Positions 48,984 to 61,000 of a stretch of DNA of 64,000 nt are shown piece by piece. A program made the translations under genes and the position numbers. Every line of letters begins with the position of its first letter. Within the stretch, counting starts at the first letter, position 1. Under the pieces are notes generated by a model. The model saw only the letters and a list, made by a program, of their open reading frames with translations, was not told where the DNA came from and searched no databases. Source of the DNA: Pegea sp. RAD2-039 (Eukaryota; Chordata; Thaliacea; Salpida; Salpidae); assembly GCA_034620365.1 (NCBI GenBank), contig JAQGEQ010000058.1, positions 434,001 through 498,000 on the forward strand, written 5' to 3'.

Positions 48984-50039
48984 TGTTGATCTTACAGAAC
49001 TTAAAGATGATATGACTTTTAGAATATCTAACATTTTGATCTTTACTTCTATATGTCTTAAGATTTTGATTCGGAGTTTCTGATGACAAAATATGATGAT
49101 TTAGGTTTCTGGATGTTACATGATTTTGATCCCGATATTTGGAAGCAAGGTTGCACTAAATTTATATTTTTTCGGTTTTTCGTTGCTTGCTAGATACTAA
49201 AATTAGATTTCGACTTTGGCAAGATTATAAACTATTTTTAAGTAGTTAGTGCTTTGATTAGCACCGTAAGGACTTTTACAGAAAGCTTAGAGTTGAAATT
49301 ACTTAAATTTAATTAAAAAAATCAAGGTATTATTCAACTAAAAAAATGTCTCCGATTACTACGGATTTTCTTCAAAGTAAAAAAGAAAAAAATGTGCGTT
49401 GAAGAACTAACCTTTTATACAAAAGTTACATAAAGCTAGTTTCTGAATTAGTTCATTAAAATAGGCATGTGGGGTTGTGGTAAACTTAAATTTAGAGTCA
49501 ACTTTTTGTTTCATCAAAAGCTAGTAAATTGTATTACTGATAAAAACTTAAAATTCTAATTTACCTTTTTGGGTAAGTATAATTATGGTCAGAAAAATTG
49601 ACTAATTGCTTAGTATTAGGAGGAAAAAAGAGCTGCCTTGAAGTAAACAAGAAAAAATCTGAGTTTATAGAAATCACTGAACTATTCATTAAGTAGATGT
49701 TTTGGTAAGAACTTCGTAAGACGGTGATCAAATAGTTGAAACCATTTTTAAAAAACATTTTTCAAGATTAAAATTAAAGAGTACAATTAGAAAATTTTGA
49801 TTAAAATCTAAGGTAAAACTAAAAGTAGTTTAGTAAGCGAACATTTAATTTTTACACATAAGTCTAACCAGTCTCGATAAACAATCACTCGTCTGAAAGT
49901 TTGAAGTATCTAATAAATTCAAAAAGTCAAACTTATAAAAAAAACGATATTTGTGAAATGAAAAACTCAGTTTTTAAAAGATTTTTCTGTTTTAATTTAA
50001 ACAACAAAAATAAAAACAAAGATATTAACATTTACCTAA
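48984..50039. other. Intergenic DNA after BOD1L, no gene seen
   Basis: AT-rich. Frames of 62-65 codons here lack any family feature and are judged to be chance. A clear polyadenylation signal was not found close to the BOD1L stop. Confidence 0.5.
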
Positions 50040-51130
50040 CAATTCTTCTGAAAAATTATGACTCAGAAAAGCCGGAAATGAAAAACTGTAGAAAATAGTC
50101 AATTGTCATTTATCAAGTCAAATACTATAGATGATTGTTTGTAAACATGTAGCAGCTTAATAAGAGATTAAGAATTAGTTACATTATTGTTTTAATGTCA
50201 TTAAATTAAACAATTAAATAAATATAAGAAAGCACAGTACAATAGAAGAATATTATTTGTATTTTTGGTTAGAAAAGTTATAACGATAACTTTTTATTTC
50301 CAACTGCAACGTAAAACTCTTGAACTGTATAATTTCAGTATTTGTTTATAGAAAAGTACCTTTAAAAGGTAGTAAAAATTGTCCTTAAATCATTAAAGCT
50401 ACGTTGAAACCTAGTATCTAAATTTTTGCCCTAAGATCTGGACAACAAGCTGTTGTGTCTGCCCAAACCAGATAATTACAAGAGTTGTAGAATCAACTAA
50501 CTTCTTAATTACTCTAGTCGGCCGAACATTTTTAACCAAATAAAGTTAATAAATTAGTCAAACTGGCCTTGTAGTTATGTTTTGTTTTGCGTATACTTTA
50601 GAATAAAATATAGTTTAGTTCCAGTTTACTAAAACTATTTTAAATATCCTCTAGTTTTGCTGTGTTTAGACTTACACTGTGGCATTGATAATATGTAGAA
50701 ATGTTGTTGTAATAACTTTCTAAGCTAAATCATCATGAAGCATTTGACTAATCATATTTGTTTACATTTGCAGAGATGTACTTTTATAATTTTGCACAAA
50801 TATATGAATGTGTTAAAGTTGAAAATCTTTCTACTATCATCAAAAATCATCTTTCTAAATCATTTCAATCAGATCAATATAAAAGTTCCAATCTACAGAA
50901 TTCTTAGAATAAAAACAATTTTTAATAATTTAAAAACAATCATTACTATTTGTTCTGTTAATTGTTTATCTCTTAATTCAAGAAGTTACAGTTTCATTAC
51001 TAATCCTTAATTAAAAACAAAATAAAATGTTAGTGAGCAAAATTAAAGTATTAAACGTTTTGAAAAAGATTTCGAACTTTATACAATTTTTGAGTCCTAC
51101 ATTTTTAAAAATTTCAGTCTTACTTAATTT
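50040..51130. repeat. Block D copy 2, inverted, with orphan SEA exon
   Basis: Reverse complement of about 29,280-30,480. The SEA-like exon fragment is at about 50,772-50,890 on +, with its acceptor (TTTGCAG) intact. The frame breaks after the ATATAAAAGTTCC stretch, where the true exon continues but this copy switches to other sequence. Confidence 0.75.
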
Positions 51131-51139
51131 CTGAAACGA

Positions 51140-51530
51140 TACAAAATTTAGTTGTACTCTTCATAATGATGTAATTCATGATAACATCCTGTAACAGTAA
51201 TTGAAGTACTTGAAATGGTTTGCAACATTTATCACTTATTATGATTCATGTTGATTACTCATGTTGATAACAAGTATTAAGTAGTTATCTATTAAAATAA
51301 CTTTCTTCACAAGATGATCATATCTTTTTTGATAATATTTAAAAAATCATATACAGTCAGAGCAAGCGCTTAGATCTAAGATGCTGCAGTCTTGGAGATT
51401 CTAAAAAAGTCTCAGATAAACCGTCTTTGGGATAACTTTATTGGTAAACATGTATCCACTTCTCAGAGTAAACACATGATGAAAACATTTAACAAAAAGT
51501 TTCGATGAAAGTAATCATCGATTCAATGAT
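51140..51530. repeat. Block A copy 4, inverted
   Basis: Reverse complement of 9,030-9,440. It abuts the broken 5' end of the fourth receptor copy, so the breakpoint lies near 51,530-51,550. Confidence 0.8.
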
Positions 51531-51549
51531 AAAATCTATCAACGATAAA

Positions 51550-54500
51550 AGAAACAAATTGTAACGCTACAGTGTCGTCACTATTTTCAGAAGTGAGTTA
51601 ATTCTAACAAATCAACGGTTTATTGCTAGAATATTAGTTATTGCATCTTCAAACATTGATTAATCTTACTAAAAAAACAAATTTCTTATTTATAATTAAT
51701 AAATGATTATATTGATTTTTAGATCAGTGACATAAGATTCAATATATTTCAAACAAGCGAAGTAATTAGTAATCTAGCCACAAATGTTACTACCTCAAAT
51801 ATCACTTCTAAAGATATCTCAGAAGTTGTTGATATTCTAAACAAGGCACTAGAAAGTGTTGAAGATGAAAAAGTAATTTACAAATCTTTTATTTTGAAAA
51901 TTCAAAGATCAAACATTTATATTAACATCTAAATCTTATAGTCTATTAAATTTCATCAAGATCTTAAAAGATCAAACTCTTTTAAACAAAGTTATTATTG
52001 AGTTATATTGATTGGTTTCACAAAAGCAATCTGTTTGTTTCTTGGTTGATTTATTTATACCTTAGATTTTCTGTGTTTAGTTTTTGTTTTATAATCAAAT
52101 TGCTCTTAATAACGTTAAAATGTCTTTGAATATAGATAGACATTGAAACACTTGAATCAGTTACCCAAGTAGCATCTGAACTTAGTAAAGGTACGAGTGC
52201 TGAAAGTAAACAAGTTTCTCTTGAACCTTCACAGCAACAAACCATTCTTAAGACCATTAACAAAATTGCTGATCAAGTAAAGTTGGATTCTAGTACTGGA
52301 AAAATTGAAATTATAACTGATAACATTCAGTTAAAAGTAATTCGTCTTAAAAGTTTAACTTGTTAATAAATAACTTTTCATCTTTAAGGTTGAAAAACCT
52401 AAAGCAAATATTGATAAATTATCATACGCTCCACTTTCGATTGATTCCAACACTCAAATTTATCACCTAAACATCACTGCTGAGATTCCACAAAATTTAC
52501 GTTCAGATAAGAATCTAAAAGTAATATTCACTTATTTTGATGATCACAGTTTGTTTGGAACAACAGACGTCGATAAGGTTTGTTTTTATATTTTAAATCT
52601 CAGAAAACAAAAAACTTTGTTTGAATAAGCAAATATTAAGTTTTCTTAATTACTATTAAATAAACTTATTATGTTTAAAAATATCAAAACTTCTGATATT
52701 ATATTTTACTCTTAATTAAATGCTTTATTTACTTTTCTTATCATCTCAAATTTGTGTCCTCTTTTAATCTCGAAATTATAAATTTTAAGTGAATTTGTAG
52801 TTATTCTATCTAATATAGTTTGGTATCAGCTTCTTAAAGTTTATTAATATTAATATTCACTCATACTTCCTTTTCTTATTCTTGAAAAGTCAAGTGCTAC
52901 CAATTCAATTATCATATGATACCAATTACTTCAAGTCAGCAACAGATGTAAGCTGTTTAACTTTTTGAAGGTTATATCAGCAAGACGTTTCTAGAAGCGC
53001 CAATAAGAGAAAAGAGAAATGTCAACGATAACAAATTAAGCACTAATGTCACAATTGTTCACTCAAGCCAGTCTGGGGCTTTTGGAAAAGGAAAAGTTGA
53101 AAAAGATAAACTTGATGTGAGTAATCGTAGAAATGTTTTTGTAGAAATCAGAAAGGTTATAAGCTTTAAGTCGTATTTAATAATTTGTGTGAGCTCTAAT
53201 CACTTATACAAAACTTACATAGGTCTTCAATAAAACATAAAATCATTTTTATAACTCATCAAAGAAAAATTTGACTCAGATTTTCATTTCAGGTAATTTA
53301 TTTAGAGCAAGAATGTGTTTACTGGGATGAAACTAACTTGAAATGGTCAAATTTTGGATGCTGCTTAGAGATCAGTAATGATCAACCTGTCTGTAGATGT
53401 GATCACACCACTAATTTTGCTCTTATTGTGGTTTGTACTTTATTTGCAATTTGCTTTCCTATCAACTTTATTTGTCGTTTTGTTTGTAGTATAAATTTTT
53501 CACTCAAAATAAATAATTGTAATCTTCCAACAGACTCCAAGTGTACAACCCAAAGATATTACTTTAGATGTTTTCAGCATGGTAGCTCTAATATTATCAG
53601 TTATGGGTATTATTTCACAACTTGTATATATCTTTATAACACGTAAGTAAAAAATCGTTCTATTAATTATTTTAGAACCAGTTAAATGCATATTAAAAAA
53701 GATATTTACAGAAAGTTACGGCAAAATCAATGGACAAAAATTCAGATCAACATTTATTTCAACCTGTTACTTGCTTATATCATATTTCTATCAGGTGTAA
53801 ACATGGTAGATGAGACAATCACTTGCAATGTCATTACTTGCTTATTACATTACGTTTTCTTGGTAGCATGGTTCTGGATAGGTATCTATGGGTATAAGCT
53901 GTACTACACTCTCGTTAAAGTAATTATAAAATGTCAAATATTTATTATTAGTTATGCAGTAGACTCGAGCATAGTATAACATTTGATTGTTTTTCTATGC
54001 TACAATAAAAAGCTTTAAATGTTGTTTTAGATATTTAGTAATAAAAGTGACCATTTTTGCTAAAATGTCATATTTTCTCATATGGCATTCCTTTGATTAT
54101 TTTGGCTATCAATTCTTCCATTACTTACGGAAAACTCGATCAAGAATATCAAGTCAATTTATGTGATAAAAGCAAGTTGACTTTTTTAAAAATAGTTTGA
54201 AGATTTGTTTTTTATGTCTATTTATGAAATTTTTGGCATCTGCTTGATTATCATATCAGAGTATTACAATTTATCTATCTTATAATTTAGTGATCAAATA
54301 AGTTTCAAATCCTAAACACTTATTAAAGTTCATTTTTCTCTTTCAGAGATTGCTTTGGAGTCTCGACATTATAAATCACATTATCGTGCTTCACACATGT
54401 GCTGGTTACACAGTTACTCCTTGTATATTGGATTTCTAGCCATCATTGCTATTATAGTATGCTACAATACATTCGTATGTATTTGTGTGATGAGAGAAAC

Positions 54501-55315
54501 AACAATAAAAAGAAATAAAGTAAAAATGTTAATCTTAAATCGATGAGTTTTCATCAGATTTTGTAATTATTTAAGAAGTGAAATAAACTTATTAAAGAAA
54601 TATTTAGTTTTAAGAAAAGTCAACTAAAGTTTATCACGTTTTTGTCAAGATAACATCAAGTAGAAAGTCACAAAACAGGGAAACTGCATCTTTGGCTATC
54701 ACTTTAACTTTTACATTGGGCTTAGGATGGGCTTTTGGCATTTTCATGACTTTTTCAACAGATCCAACTTATCATCTAGTGACCAGTTGGATCTTCAACT
54801 TGGTTAATTGTTTCCAGGTACTTTTCCTAAATATATTCAACATTTTTACACTCTGATTTGATAATATATATTATGCAACTAATAGCAACTTATTAAGATT
54901 GTTATATTATATCAGCTTCAAACAAATAATCACTAGAACGAAACTTAATAATTAAATTGTTAAATTTATTAGTTGAGTCAAAAATATTACTCTTGTTTAG
55001 TTGTCAAAGTATGTAACCACGTTGTTGACATAAATGAAAGTTTGAATTTTGTTTAAAAGCTCTAAAGCTACTAACAAACATTATTATTTTACTATTTTTC
55101 AGGGATTTTACATTTTCTATATTTTTTGCATCAAACCAGTTGAAGTTCGCAAAATTTGGTGGTTACCATTCACCAAAGCAGCTCGATCGAACTCTATTAC
55201 ATTATCAACACTTAACAGAAGAAGCAGCTCAGCTAACATAAGTAGCATAAATGAATATACAAAATCAACCTTAGCCAGGTCAACAACCGAACAACCTTCA
55301 TCTAAAATAGTTTAA
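51550..55315 (+). pseudogene. Fourth adhesion GPCR copy, 5'-truncated and frameshifted
   Basis: It starts inside the second HRM-like exon (ends 51,592) and continues through GAIN (51,723-51,872; 52,136-52,336; 52,389-52,577; 52,971-53,116), GPS (53,293-53,430), TM1 (53,534-53,642), TM2-3 (53,712-53,919), TM4 (from 54,031), TM5, TM6-7 (54,620-54,817) and tail (55,103-55,315). Breaks: a 1-bp loss in the last GAIN exon giving TAG at 52,992-52,994, a 1-bp loss in TM1, a 1-bp loss in TM4, and CAT in place of the TM5 acceptor CAG (about 54,335). Signal peptide and ectodomain are missing. It is not expected to make a receptor. Confidence 0.8.
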
Positions 55316-55384
55316 CATGGAAGAAGGTATAGGCCATTCCAATATCGATTTACTATAATGAAATATTTTTGTTTACTCAAGATT

Positions 55385-56275
55385 AAACAATAGAAGAATA
55401 TTATTTGTATATTTAGTTAGAAAAATTATAACTTCAACCTTTTATTTCCAACTGCGAAGTAAAACTCTTGAACTGTATAATTTCAGTATTTGTTTACAGA
55501 AAAGTACCTTTAAAAGGTAGTAAAAATTTTCATTAAATGATTAAAGCTAAGTTGACAGCTAGTATCTAAATTTTTGCCCTGAGATGTGGACAACAAGCTG
55601 TTGTGTCTGCCCAAACCAGATAATTACAAGAGTTGTAGAATTAACTAACTTCTTAATTACTCTAGTTGACCGAACATTTTTAACCATATAAAGTTAATAA
55701 TTAATCGAACTGACCTTGTAGTTATATTTTGTTCTGCGTATACTTTAGAATAAAATATAGCGTAGTTCCAGTTTACTGAAACTATTTTAAGTATCCTCTA
55801 GTTTTACTGTGTTTATACTTACACTGTGGCATGGATAATATGTAGAAATGTTGTTGTAATAACTTCCTAAGCTAAATCATCATGAAGCACTTAACTAATT
55901 ATATTTGTTTACATTTGCAGAAATGTACTTTTATAATTTTACACAAATATATCAAGGTGTTAAAGTTGAAAATCTTTCTACTATCATCAAAAATCATCTT
56001 TCTAAATCATTTCAATCAGATCAATATAAAAGTTCCAATCTACAGAATTCTTAGAATAAAAACAATTTTTAATAATTTAAAAACAATCATTACTATTTGT
56101 TCTGTTAATTGTTTATCTCTTAATTCAAGAAGTTACAGTTTCATTATTAATCCTTAATTTAAAACAAACTAAAATGTTAGTGAGCAAAATTAAAGTATTA
56201 AACGTTTTGAAAAAGATTTCGAACTTTATACAATTTTTGAGTCTTACATTTTTAAAAATACCATTCTTACAAACG
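55385..56275. repeat. Block D copy 3, inverted, with orphan SEA exon
   Basis: Very close to 50,220-51,130. The orphan SEA-like exon fragment is at about 55,917-56,040, again with an intact acceptor and a broken second half. It lies 3' of the fourth receptor copy, as block D lies 3' of receptor copies on the left arm. Confidence 0.75.
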
Positions 56276-56279
56276 ATAC

Positions 56280-56690
56280 AAAATTTAGTTGTAGTGTCCA
56301 TAATGATGTAATTCATGATAACATCTTGTAACAGTAATTGAAGTACTTGAAATGGTTTGCAACATTTATCACTTATTATGATTCATGTTGATTACTCATG
56401 TTGATAACAAGTATTAAGTAGTTATCTATAAAAATAACTTTCTTCACAAGATGATCATATCTTTTCTGATAATATTTAAAAAATCATATACAGTCAGAGC
56501 AAGCGCTTAGATCTAAGATGCTGCAGTCTTGGAGATTCTAAAAAAGTCTCAGATAAAACTTTCTTGTGATAATTTTATTGGTAAACTTGTATCCACTTCT
56601 CAGAGTAAACACATGATGAAAACATTAAAAAAAAAATTTTAATAAAAGTAATCATCGATTCAGTTTGTTTAAACTACTTTAGCAAAGTAA
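56280..56690. repeat. Block A copy 5, inverted
   Basis: Reverse complement of 28,858-29,278; continuous with block B as on the left arm. Confidence 0.85.
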
Positions 56691-57490
56691 GTCTAGTAGT
56701 TTAATAATTGGATATTTACTGTATATACCAAAGCAAAATGAAAACAAATCTCGACAACTAATCACATTATTCGTTTGAAAATTTGGCAATTAGTTAGTCA
56801 GCAAAGCTTTAACAGCAAGAAAATTATAATTTAAAAATTTTATATGATAAAAATATTTGATGTCAATACATATTATCACAATTTTAAATTCATAAAATCA
56901 AGTGTATATAAACAAAGTTACGAAATAGGATAAAAATTCGATCAAACATATGACTAACAGCATCAAGAAATACATAATTGGTAAAAGATATTAAACCCTG
57001 TTATCTTACAGATACTCGTTTGTTGGTAACTAGCAGAAAGAGAAATATTACAAAACAAGGAAACTAATAGAATGTTGCCAACAAAACTTTGTATTTAGCA
57101 ATTTTAAGATTACACCATCTTATACAAGATAAATAGCCTGGATAAGAAACAGTGCTGTTAAAGTAATTTGTTTTATATTTAGGTAGTATTAAGAGCAAAA
57201 AACCTTGGGAGTTGTAAAGAATTATAATAAGAAATCGATACAACCTCTAAGCTCTATTTTGCAATTGAAACAACTACGATGTGAAACTCTTTAACTAGAT
57301 TATTTCAGCATTTTTTATAGAAACGTATCTTTAAAAGATAGTTAACTACTTTTATTAAATCATTAATAGTAGGTTGACAGCTAGTATGTTTAAATTTTAC
57401 CATTAGTACATGGCTAGGAGCTGTTATGTTTGGCCTGGAAAGGTTTGATGATAAAGTTTGTAGAATAAACTAACTTCTTAGTTGGTCTTG
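56690..57490. repeat. Block B copy 3, inverted
   Basis: Reverse complement of 28,015-28,858, including the CAAGGTTTTTTGC and ATAAATAGCCTGG landmarks. More small changes than between the two left-arm copies. Confidence 0.85.
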
Positions 57491-58004
57491 TTGAACAAAA
57501 ATATAGATAATTATATTTTACAAATTGAAATATATTGATATTTTGTTCTACGTATAATTTAAAGCAAAATTTAGTTTAGTTTCAGTTTACTAGAACTTTT
57601 TTATACATCCTGTAGTTTTACTGGGTTAGTTACACTGTGGTATCGATAAAACGAAATTGATTATAACAAGTTTTAAGTATTTTATTGAGAATTTAATCGT
57701 TTCCTTTTTAAATCTTTGAGTTGAATGTTTATTAAAAACAAAAATATCTATCAGTATGACCAACAAATGAAAATGTTTTTCATTCAAATAAAAATTATTT
57801 TAAATGCAAATCACTTCAGTATATTTATGTTTAATAGTTTATTAATTTAGTTGGTAATTTACATGTTAAAAAGAAATTGATGAATAAACAAAAAGTTTAA
57901 AATGAAATGTTTCAATAGATTTATTGTTGATATTTTTCAGTAAAATTTTTTCAATTTGCTAATTTTTAAAAGTTCTAATAAAAGTGCTATCAAAACTTGG
58001 TCAA
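57490..58004 (+). promoter_or_regulatory. Upstream region of the plus-strand CCP receptor
   Basis: Inverted counterpart of 27,500-28,015 with the same spacing to the start codon. The shared sequence predicts similar expression of the two genes. No core element is assigned. Confidence 0.5.
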
Positions 58005-61000
58005 ATGTGTAAAACCGTTTTGATATTTTTGATACTTGCTTGCTTGACCACCAAAGCTTATCAGAGAAGTAAGTATTTACAGAAAAATTAAATTGAAACA
58101 AGAAAATGTACTTTTATCGGATTAAATGAAACTACTGTAACTTAATAAATCATTATCCAATTACAATTCGATATTTGATTTTGTCTTACTTTTACTAATT
58201 ATTTGCTAATAACTAATTCCAAAAGGGTAACATTAAAAAACATACAAAGTCAAAATTTAAAATACAAATTTACAATTTTTATTTTCAATTTGTTTATTTC
58301 TAATGTTATATCTGATATTTTATCTTCATTTTGCAAAATTCCTGTTCAATAAGTAGACAACTTTAATAATATTCTGCTACAAACTATTTCAAACAATCAA
58401 ACCTAGCTTGAACTCATTGATGTTACTTTTGCAGTGTGTTCCGTTTCTCAATTAACCAGTTGGCCAGTATGCTGGACGGATGAAAGATTGTACCATCAGG
58501 GAGAACAAATTACCATCAAGTGTAACAAATTTGCTCTACATTCTTATTTTAAAGGCCGTTATGACTATAGATATGATCCTTTTGAAGAGGGACAAATAAT
58601 AACAATAAATATTACTTGCTGTGACGGTAATAATTTTTGGGATGAATCATATCCGTTGATAAAAATCACTTGTGAATCAAGTAACTATTTCTATTCTTAC
58701 ATTCAAGTTTTGACAACATTAGCAAATAATTTCTATCACACTAATCTACTTAACATTAAAGATTCAGTTAAGTTTAACTTAAACAACAAAAGTTGTAAAA
58801 TTAATAGTAACTATTAGTTTCAAACGAAAACTTTTCAGTTTCAACCATTAATAAAAATCTTTCTATATAAAAAGAAATTTGTTACGTTCCGTGGTGATGA
58901 AATAAGATTCAATAATTATTTTTTTTGATAAATTAATCCATTGAAGTTTACAAAACTTTGCAGTAGCTTCATTTACTTCAAATTTTTTTAAATATTAATT
59001 TACTGCTTTGGATTGTTCTTTAGATGAAAGATTTTGATGAATTGTTTTCAGAAAATTATTTTTATTCAAAATTAAGACATTTCATACGTTTAGCTTATTT
59101 TGTATTTTCATTAAAATTGTTTTCCTATTGTAAAATTCTTTTTACAAAACTTGTATCATCAAAAAAAATTTTGAAATGTTTTTAAGACCATTGACAACTT
59201 TTGAAATGTATCTATAGTATAAGTAAATCAAAAACTAAAATATTTTTTGTCCTACAGTTCTATTTAACAAGTAATCATAATGTAAATATGTAAATTTAGA
59301 TCTCAAAAGGTTCCAACATCTTTTTACAAATTGTTAAAGAATCATTACAAAGTCGAAATTTAAAATCAAATTTACAATTTTTCTTTTCAATTTGTTTATT
59401 TCTAATGTTATATCTGATATTTTATTTTCATTTTGCAAAATTCCTGTTCGATAAGTACACAAATTCAATAATATTTGTATAATATATTTTACAATATTTA
59501 GATTATACTGCATCAAAACCTATTCTTCATGGCTACTAACGTCCAATAAAAACTAGCTATCTCATATGACTATTTTAATTTTCTCAACTGTTCCATTAAT
59601 TTAGAAGCAAAATATGAAATGTTCAACTAATTTCATTTCACATTAGTTGCTTAATCACAAATGAAATTTTTCTAGAACGTGTAAATTAAGAAATAAAATG
59701 TTATATTTTTACAGTTTGTTCAAATCCTAAGGAGCTCGCCAATGGATCTTACAGTCCAATTAAGAAATATTATTTTAATGAAGATCAAATAAACTATGTT
59801 TGTGACAAAGGTTTTCAAATGTATTATGATGATGAATATAGTTATGATGATAAAGACCTTGAGCTTGGTCTTATCTACAATAACTCATCTTCTTCTAATA
59901 TATCAAGTTTGTTAACTTGTAAAAATGGAAGTTTTCCTAGTTTTCTAAACATGAAATGTCAAAAAAGTAAGAAATAATAGTATATAGAACCAATTTAGAT
60001 ATTTTTAGCTTTCTCAACACTAAAATATATAAAATAAATCTTTACATAAAATCTAAAATAGATTTTGTTTTATTCTGAATCATATATAAAGTTAGAAATT
60101 GAATTCTTGCGCTGATAAGTAAATGTAAGCTGTTCAAAATGACAGAAGCTAAATATAAACAAAAATAAATCTGCTAGTTTAAACAATGCATAATTTTTTT
60201 AGGACTAATTTTAAATTATATAAGTTTGATTTCTGTTAAACAAAAACACTTTTCTAATAAAATTCTAATTTCCTATTTATATGACAAAAAGTATTGTTTT
60301 CTTGAAAAGTGTGTTCGAATCCTGGGCAGCTAACTGATGGATATTACAACCCCGTTAAAGATAATTATTCTGAAGGAGATACAATATCATATGCATGCAA
60401 CAAAGGTTTTGAACTTGTTTATGAAAATGAAAAAGGCAATTATTCTATTATTCTTCGAAAAAACATTACATGCTCAGATGGCAAATTCAATAACAATTTG
60501 GATATGTATTGTCGTCAAAGTAACTAAAACTATAATTTGTAATTAAATCAAATATTATTATGTATCCATAATCTAAATATGTAAAACTCAGTGTGGTTAT
60601 ATTTGAACATCTTATACAACTTGTAAAAGAAATCATTAGAAAGTCGAAATTTAAAATCAAATTTACAATTTTTCTTTTCAATTTGTTTATTTCTAATGTT
60701 ATATCTGATATTTTATCTTCATTTTGCAAAATTCCTGTTCAATAAGTTGACAACTTTAATAATATTCTTCTTGTCATTGTATTTGCTAAAAACTATATCA
60801 AACAATCAAGACTAGCTTGAATTCATTGATGTTACTTTTGCAGTATGTTCCGTTTCTCAATTAAAAACATCGGGACCTTACAGTACTGATAAACCAGTTT
60901 ACTCTCATGGAGAAAACATTACTGTCAAGTGTGACAAAGGTTTTCAACTTTATTATAAATATTCTGAATATTATGAATATCACTATGGATATGATCTTTT

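Noticed and set aside
48574-49034. Minus-strand frames opposite the last BOD1L exon
   Set aside because: They are shadows of the Arg/Ser/Pro-rich coding frame; no start context or homology.
50735-56157. Two 91-codon plus-strand frames at 50,735 and 55,882
   Set aside because: They are out-of-frame readings through the orphan SEA-exon fragment and block D; the receptor frame over the same bases is the meaningful one.
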